Shown one piece after another: positions 61,004 to 64,000 of a stretch of 64,000 nt of DNA (positions within the stretch are counted from its first letter, which is position 1; the number at the start of each line of letters is the position of its first letter). Position numbers and translations under genes: made by a program. Source of the DNA: Bacteroidota bacterium (GTDB lineage: Bacteria; Bacteroidota; Bacteroidia; Chitinophagales; Chitinophagaceae); contig JAEYQO010000083.1 of assembly GCA_023409975.1 (NCBI GenBank), forward strand, positions 5,154-69,153. The letters are read 5' to 3'. Below the pieces are notes generated by a model that did no database searches, was not told the origin of the DNA, and worked only from the letters and a program-made list of their open reading frames with translations.

Positions 61004-61678
61004 TTACCAGGCCAGTTCTTTTTGAGACCTTTTATTTCTGGCGATGTGTTCCGTGCAGAAAGCATTGAAGTCTGATTTATCAAACGAGGTTTCGCGGATA
61101 TTCCATTGGAAGAGGCGGTTGTCGTAGCAGTCGATCGTGAGGATGCCGAAACGATAGATCACCTGTTCTACCTCGTTCCAGTGCAGGTGTTTCTTTCTGC
61201 AGGTGGGCGGAAGCCTTACCCCATCCTCATTGATATGGACATAGAGGATATTATCAGTGATCGATTCCCAGTAAATCGCGAACAGAATGGCACCTGTGAT
61301 CATAGCGTAGATCAGCGCGGGGATCATAAAACCGTGAACTGCGGCCATTGTACCGAGTGTCACCATCAGCAGCAATTCTGTTATCCGCAGCGCCTGATTT
61401 GTTTTCTTACCTGCGAACCAGGATTTTCTGAGCACCAGAAACACCGGCAGGAGAATCCCGAGGCCCAGCGACACCATACCGAGCATTCCGGAGCCGTTAT
61501 AAGAGGCTAAAGCCATCTGATACCCTTCCTGGTCGGCAACCGGCAGGTGGTCGATGAGGTATTGAACGAGGAGCAGAAACACACCGGTGGCTATCAACGC
61601 GAAGGTGACCACCAGGTGCAGGCTGATCACCTGCTTTCGTTTTACCCTTTCTTCTGCCAGTGGAAATTCGAAGTGCAT
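61004..61678 (-). CDS. Membrane protein with a C-terminal PH/YcxB-like domain
   Basis: About 224 residues from the ATG at 61678. Four hydrophobic helices lie between residues 20 and 140. A cytoplasmic C-terminal part, from VHINEDGVRLPPTCRKKHLHW to LTIDCYDNRLFQW, resembles a PH-like/YcxB-like domain. The longer frame upstream lacks support and contains a -7 box. Function unknown. The start follows a TAACTTTG box by 6 nt, so the mRNA may be leaderless. Confidence 0.7.
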   Translation of the reverse strand: MHFEFPLAEERVKRKQVISLHLVVTFALIATGVFLLLVQYLIDHLPVADQEGYQMALASYNGSGMLGMVSLGLGILLPVFLVLRKSWFAGKKTNQALRITELLLMVTLGTMAAVHGFMIPALIYAMITGAILFAIYWESITDNILYVHINEDGVRLPPTCRKKHLHWNEVEQVIYRFGILTIDCYDNRLFQWNIRETSFDKSDFNAFCTEHIARNKRSQKELAW

Positions 61679-61683
61679 GAGCG

Positions 61684-61691
61684 CAAAGTTA
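61684..61691 (-). promoter_or_regulatory. Putative -7 box TAACTTTG, immediately before a start codon
   Basis: Same octamer as the trmB box. Its last base is 6 nt from the ATG at 61678. Confidence 0.5.
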
Positions 61692-61724
61692 CAGTTCCCG
61701 ATGCGGTGAAATGTTTGGTATATG

Positions 61725-62099
61725 CTAAAATGTGGCGTCGTAGAAAGTATCTGCGGCGTGTTCATCAATAGAGTTCAGCTCTACAAATATACAGTCTGTT
61801 ATGGCGACCAGCTCATGCCATTCCATGGGGTTGATCTCTACCCTTGCGGGTGCTTTTATGTCCACAGAGGCAATGGGAGCGTTTTGTTCCAGGTGTTTCC
61901 AGTTGAGGCGGCAGATGCCGGAAAACAGGAAGAGCACCTCTGGATCTTTCGTTGGAGACAGCCCTTTATGGTAGTGACGTCCGCGGGATTTGCCGGCGTG
62001 CGTGAAGACCAGGAGCTGTTGTCCTGTCCGGTCGTGGAGGTATTCGGCTACGAAGCCCCGATCATCGGAGCCTTTGAGGGGGAGTGGGATGATCTTCAT
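61725..62099 (-). CDS. Cupin-type (WxcM/dTDP-sugar-isomerase-like) protein
   Basis: 124 residues, a single double-stranded beta-helix. Shared features with the sugar-isomerase WxcM-like cupins: DDRGFVAEYLHD, GKSRGRHYHKGLSP with the metal-binding His residues, VLFLFSG, and the second motif INPMEWHEL. Likely cytoplasmic; possibly acts on nucleotide sugars, though the closest sugar genes are 6 kb away. It overlaps the DUF1835 gene by 4 nt. Confidence 0.83.
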   Translation of the reverse strand: MKIIPLPLKGSDDRGFVAEYLHDRTGQQLLVFTHAGKSRGRHYHKGLSPTKDPEVLFLFSGICRLNWKHLEQNAPIASVDIKAPARVEINPMEWHELVAITDCIFVELNSIDEHAADTFYDATF

Positions 62100-62944
62100 G
62101 CGCTTTGTTCGTTTCCGGGAGATACGGAGGCTTCGGTTACGGATTCGCCGGGTAGTCTGAAATCGATCTCGTTCAGAGGTTTGAGAGGATTTCCCTGGAT
62201 CTGGAGCGTACCGGCCTGTGCCATTGACCTCAGTCGCCAGCCCAGGAAGAGATCGCCGGTGGGCACCTGTGCTTTGGCCATTGTCTGGCGAACTATTTTC
62301 GAGGCCTTTTGAAACTGCGGTGAGCAGGCTGCCAGGAGCTGAGTGTCATAGATGTCGATTGGTTTCGAGACCAGTTTTTTTCCACCTTCGTGGATTCGGA
62401 CCCCTCCGTTTTCGGCTACGAGACGGTTCCAGTCGTCGATATCGACCTCGATTTCGGAGGGTGTGACCTGTCTTGCGAGGCGCCGGGCTTTGATGATCTC
62501 TTTTGGAAGGATCTGGCTGAAGCTTTTTGGGTAGAATACCTTTCCTTGCTCATCGAGGAACGGCAGGCCGGTGATATTGATCAGGTAGAACCTGCCGGGG
62601 TGTTTGGAGAGGTAGGGCAGCAGCCAGAAGTACGCTGTGACATCGGCGGGAGTTGGGGCCATCCAGAACCAGGCCTGGGTTTGATCGTCTTTGAACATGG
62701 AGGCGGAGACCTCGAGCAAACGCTCCATATCATCGACCTGGATGGGATGTTTTTCGGAGGGAGCTGCTTCCTGCCAGAATTTGGTGCGGAGCTCGCTGAA
62801 GGAGCCCCCTTCTTCTTTTTGGATGGGTCCGACGTGGAGGATATCCTTTAGAATGACGATTTCGCCCTGGAGTGTGGGTTCTGCGTTAATGGCTTCCTGG
62901 AGTGGTGCTGCGGCGAGATCGCCTACGACGAAATGATAGATCAT
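62096..62944 (-). CDS. DUF1835/DUF3658-domain protein
   Basis: About 282 residues from the ATG at 62944. IYHFVVGDLAAAPLQEAI opens the DUF1835 domain, with ILKDILHVGPIQ and an FWMAPTPADVTAYFWLLPYL core. The C-terminal part with DTQLLAACSPQFQKASK and DLFLGWRLRSMAQAG matches the DUF3658 companion. Function unknown; cytoplasmic. The frame stays open 24 codons upstream, but the -7 box at 62951-62958 lies in that part. Confidence 0.88.
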   Translation of the reverse strand: MIYHFVVGDLAAAPLQEAINAEPTLQGEIVILKDILHVGPIQKEEGGSFSELRTKFWQEAAPSEKHPIQVDDMERLLEVSASMFKDDQTQAWFWMAPTPADVTAYFWLLPYLSKHPGRFYLINITGLPFLDEQGKVFYPKSFSQILPKEIIKARRLARQVTPSEIEVDIDDWNRLVAENGGVRIHEGGKKLVSKPIDIYDTQLLAACSPQFQKASKIVRQTMAKAQVPTGDLFLGWRLRSMAQAGTLQIQGNPLKPLNEIDFRLPGESVTEASVSPGNEQSA

Positions 62945-62950
62945 AGAGTG

Positions 62951-62958
62951 CAAAAATA
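62951..62958 (-). promoter_or_regulatory. Putative -7 box TATTTTTG of the minus-strand operon
   Basis: TAnnTTTG match ending 7 nt before the DUF1835 ATG, again close enough for a leaderless mRNA. Confidence 0.5.
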
Positions 62959-63068
62959 GGCGAAGCGGAGAGAGGAGCAAGGCGGGGGTATTCTGCCTTC
63001 CAAAAATCGCTTTCAAAATGGGAGATCATCAATGAGAACAGGAATGCATAGGCAAGGTCAAGTCGACC

Positions 63069-63746
63069 TTAATCTGACGCTGCCTGACTAGTTCTTCTAT
63101 AATTCTCCAGAACTGCTTCCGGAGACACCTGTTCATAAATCTTTCTCAGAAAAGCGAGAATTTTTGACTGTTCCTGTTGTGACCAAAGATCCTGCACGTC
63201 CAGGTTTACTTTCAAGATCCTGGTTCTTATTCTGGTATTTCGCCTCAACAAGGACTCCCATTCTTTAACTTTTTCGTTGTTATCAAAATTGCCAAGAAAT
63301 TTCACCCAATAAATTATTACTGTAAAATCGTAAACCTCTGCACCTCGATCGGTGCTGGAGTAAGCGACGTAGTCTTTAAGGTATTCTGGTAGCGTTACAC
63401 TTGTGTCGATCGGGTATTGATGATTCAGATTCAAAGTAGCTAATTGATAGTTTGGATTAACGCACCCCCCTCTACTTGTGGTGTAGATCAGCTTTCTTCC
63501 ATTTCTATCAAACATGTATAAAACCGGGAAGCCTTCCAACTCAGTCAGCACATCAAGAAATAGGCCATTTTTTACAAAATAGTTATCAAAGGTATCCAGG
63601 CCGGCCTCCTGTAGATATTTGAATATGGTACTTTTCGACTCAATTTTCGGCGACTGAATTTTAACGAGATCTTTGGGCTGATCCTGTGCAAAAGCGTTGA
63701 GAGGCAAAACGAAAAAAGCCGTGCAGTAAAATAAAATAAGTTTCAT
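63069..63746 (-). CDS. Exported protein of unknown function
   Basis: 225 residues with a signal peptide ending NAFAQ. The mature chain is soluble, with a thioredoxin-like feel (FLDVLTELEGFPVLYMFDRNGRKLIYTT) but without an active-site CxxC; a single cysteine occurs in RGGCVNPNY. The C-terminal half is charged and helical. No family is assigned. It is separated by 124 bp from the DUF1835 gene. Confidence 0.72.
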   Translation of the reverse strand: MKLILFYCTAFFVLPLNAFAQDQPKDLVKIQSPKIESKSTIFKYLQEAGLDTFDNYFVKNGLFLDVLTELEGFPVLYMFDRNGRKLIYTTSRGGCVNPNYQLATLNLNHQYPIDTSVTLPEYLKDYVAYSSTDRGAEVYDFTVIIYWVKFLGNFDNNEKVKEWESLLRRNTRIRTRILKVNLDVQDLWSQQEQSKILAFLRKIYEQVSPEAVLENYRRTSQAASD

Positions 63747-63829
63747 AATTTAAAAGGTGAATCTGGCGTTACTAATACCAGGCATCCACTCAATTCACCA
63801 CCACTCAAAACGCCAATGTTCTGGCCTGC

Positions 63830-64000
63830 ATGATGAATCTGCTCCAGGAACCCAAAATTCTCAGAACAGAAAAACCTGCCCATCTCTTCAATTGGGCAGG
63901 AAAATACATTAAATCATCCAACGGAAAACACATCGAACAGGAATATTTCAGGAAATGTTTCTACACAATCACGGAAAAATCGGCCAAAACCACCCGCGAT
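63830..64000 (+). CDS. Possible partial gene at the right edge
   Basis: A plus-strand frame stays open from about 63777 to the end, with an ATG pair at 63830. The residues (LLQEPKILRTEKPAHLFNW, GKYIKSSNGKHIEQEYFRKC) look protein-like and all other frames in this stretch contain stops. Too short and truncated to identify; no promoter seen. Confidence 0.35.
   Translation, partial: MMNLLQEPKILRTEKPAHLFNWAGKYIKSSNGKHIEQEYFRKCFYTITEKSAKTTRD

Noticed and set aside
1..64000. tRNA, rRNA, riboswitch or phage genes
   Set aside because: I searched the intergenic stretches by eye for cloverleaf ends, GGTTCRA loops, conserved riboswitch cores and integrase or capsid proteins and found none; a covariance-model scan would settle this.

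Overview
The window looks like chromosomal DNA of a free-living Bacteroidota, most likely Chitinophagales/Chitinophagaceae-like. Evidence: several type IX secretion (T9SS) proteins with C-terminal sorting domains, a gliding-motility-type C-terminal domain, GldE beside SSB and MutY, the cytochrome oxidase assembly block typical of Bacteroidota (CtaB, two subunit III proteins, subunit IV, SCO, DUF420), BshC of bacillithiol synthesis, and many copies of the Bacteroidota -7 promoter box TAnnTTTG ahead of start codons. No rRNA, tRNA, CRISPR, insertion sequence or prophage was seen.

Layout. 1-4.5 kb: a truncated MbnP-like lipoprotein, a regulator fusing a metal-binding-like domain to an AraC DNA-binding domain, a long-chain acyl-CoA synthetase, a UbiA-like membrane protein and an RDD protein. 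4.8-10.4 kb: two paralogous T9SS 'choice-of-anchor V' proteins, trmB with two small genes, an L,D-transpeptidase-like protein and a thiolase. 10.7-19.3 kb: minus-strand secretion/envelope block with two large T9SS proteins, a TPR protein and a SurA-type chaperone. 19.5-24 kb: a bicarbonate module (small exported protein, SulP transporter, beta carbonic anhydrase), then pfkA. 24-29.7 kb: an acidic repeat lipoprotein, a carboxypeptidase-regulatory-like protein, parE, two disordered proteins, def and ruvX. 29.9-35.7 kb: a PKD/CHU_C adhesin-like protein, dnaG, an exported protein and ispD. 35.7-38.6 kb: a PapD-like chaperone with three exported subunit-like proteins and no usher. 39-44.5 kb: ctaB and cytochrome oxidase genes without subunits I and II, then small envelope genes. 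44.6-51.6 kb: a lipoprotein, acs, a KGG stress protein, mutY-ssb-gldE and an outer-membrane barrel. 51.6-64 kb: bshC, radC, an exopolysaccharide-initiation operon (Gfo/Idh oxidoreductase, lipoprotein, sugar transferase), and a long minus-strand run of DUF1835, cupin, membrane protein, radical SAM, TonB and folC.

The most notable signals are: (1) a diverged intergenic repeat of about 130 bp present twice, 24 kb apart and in opposite orientation; (2) heptanucleotide arrays (TAGTCGT)n beside genes, which put stop codons in all frames of both strands; (3) the chaperone/subunit cluster without an usher; (4) promoters whose -7 box lies 5-7 nt from the start codon, suggesting leaderless mRNAs, and others that overlap a false upstream start codon; (5) the HMA-AraC/MbnP pair, which suggests a copper-linked unit. 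All functions are read from sequence motifs by eye. No database search was run.
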